Under the pieces are notes generated by a model. It did no database searches and was not told the DNA's origin. It saw only the letters and a program-made list of their open reading frames with translations. A stretch of DNA of 33,979 bases, taken from contig SZOR01000034.1 in the NCBI GenBank assembly GCA_030263275.1, forward strand, positions 1 through 33,979, in the 5' to 3' direction. This document shows positions 33,675 to 33,979 of this stretch, in pieces. This stretch comes from DSNY01 sp016861185 (GTDB lineage: Bacteria; Pseudomonadota; Gammaproteobacteria; Burkholderiales; Burkholderiaceae_F). Each line of letters opens with the position of its first letter. The first letter of the stretch is position 1. A program made the position numbers and the translations under genes.

Positions 33675-33714
33675 GTCGTCGAAGGCGGGGCGGATGATAC
33701 GACAGCCGCGCTCA

Positions 33715-33979
33715 TCACTGCGCCGCGTGTTCGGCGGCTGCCGGCAGAAGGATGCAAAGCGCCGCGTTCTCGACGACCAGGCGCCCGCCCATGTCGGCGA
33801 TCCTGCGCCGTGCCGCCTCGACGCGCAGGTCGGTCGTCGCGGCTGCGGACAGCGCCGCGGCGCCGTCCGGCCCTTGCCGGTCGACGCGGACCAGCACCTG
33901 CCCGCCCCGCGTGCCGGTTTCGACCACAACGCGCGCGGGCGCGGGTGTGCCTTCGGCGGCCACCTGCACGATGTTCATC
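33715..33979 (-). CDS. C-terminal part of a histidine-kinase-like ATPase domain (partial)
   Basis: The frame is open from the right edge and ends at 33715, giving about 88 residues. NIVQVAAEG near the start resembles the N-box of HATPase domains (consensus N-x-x-x-N-A), VDRQGPDG the DxGxG box, and EAARRRIADMGGRLVVEN the GLA-x-x-HGG helix and strand before the C-terminal LPAA. All boxes are degenerate: the second Asn of the N-box and the GxG glycines are altered, so ATP binding is doubtful. It could be a diverged sensor kinase. The upstream part is outside the window. Confidence 0.45.
   Translation of the reverse strand, partial: MNIVQVAAEGTPAPARVVVETGTRGGQVLVRVDRQGPDGAAALSAAATTDLRVEAARRRIADMGGRLVVENAALCILLPAAAEHAAQ

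Noticed and set aside
32145..33929. 594-codon minus-strand frame over gltX
   Set aside because: Out of frame with the HIGH and KLSKR motifs, and Arg-rich; a shadow of gltX.

Overview
The window reads as ordinary chromosome from a GC-rich betaproteobacterium, most like Burkholderiales. Support for this comes from the pilU/pilT and yggS/proC block next to ubiA, an intact ugpBAEC operon, an OxyR whose redox cysteines sit at the E. coli positions, and codon use dominated by G or C at third positions. Coding density is high, many gene pairs share ATGA or TGATG overlaps, and there is no phage, insertion sequence, plasmid gene or CRISPR array. Both edges cut through genes.

Layout. 1-1333: the Pro/Ala-rich end of an unknown protein, then a TAXI-type solute-binding protein. 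1407-2343 (minus): osmC then gpx, a peroxide-detoxifying pair. 2485-4796 (minus): pilT then pilU, the type IV pilus retraction ATPases, separated by a palindromic repeat element. 4962-7392 (plus): yggS, an unrecognised Ala-rich helical protein and proC, overlapped stop-to-start. 7563-8438 (minus): ubiA. 8564-12786 (plus): ugpB-ugpA-ugpE-ugpC for glycerol-3-phosphate uptake, with two strong hairpins after ugpB. 12789-15314 (minus): a DUF72 protein, a region full of palindromes holding the tail of a decayed second dps, then dps and oxyR.

15380-25309 is mostly an envelope polysaccharide/LPS region: UDP-glucose dehydrogenase and a UDP-glucuronate-4-epimerase-like enzyme (precursors), an operon of msbA with an AhpD-like protein and a small lipoprotein, then a GT9 heptosyltransferase-like enzyme, an O-antigen-ligase-like membrane protein, a GT25 enzyme and two GT2 enzymes. 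Together they look able to build, flip and finish an LPS core. 25300-28767 (minus) is dnaE. 28853-30046 (minus) is a lipoprotein with seven propeller-like repeats. 30304-30501 (minus) holds tRNA-Ala(GGC) and tRNA-Glu(TTC) with a good promoter and a strong terminator. 30791-31741 (minus) is a secreted HExxH protease-like protein, 31766-32208 a broken LuxR-type regulator, 32222-33622 (minus) gltX, and the right edge the end of a histidine-kinase-like ATPase domain.

I found no clearly new multi-gene system. The points most worth a second look are the hairpin architecture after ugpB and around dps, the decayed second dps, the 319-base antisense overlap of the ligase and GT9 genes, the msbA-AhpD-lipoprotein operon, the seven-repeat lipoprotein, the terminator-plus-ribosome-site hairpin before gltX, and the shared Cys-ending tails of the first two proteins.
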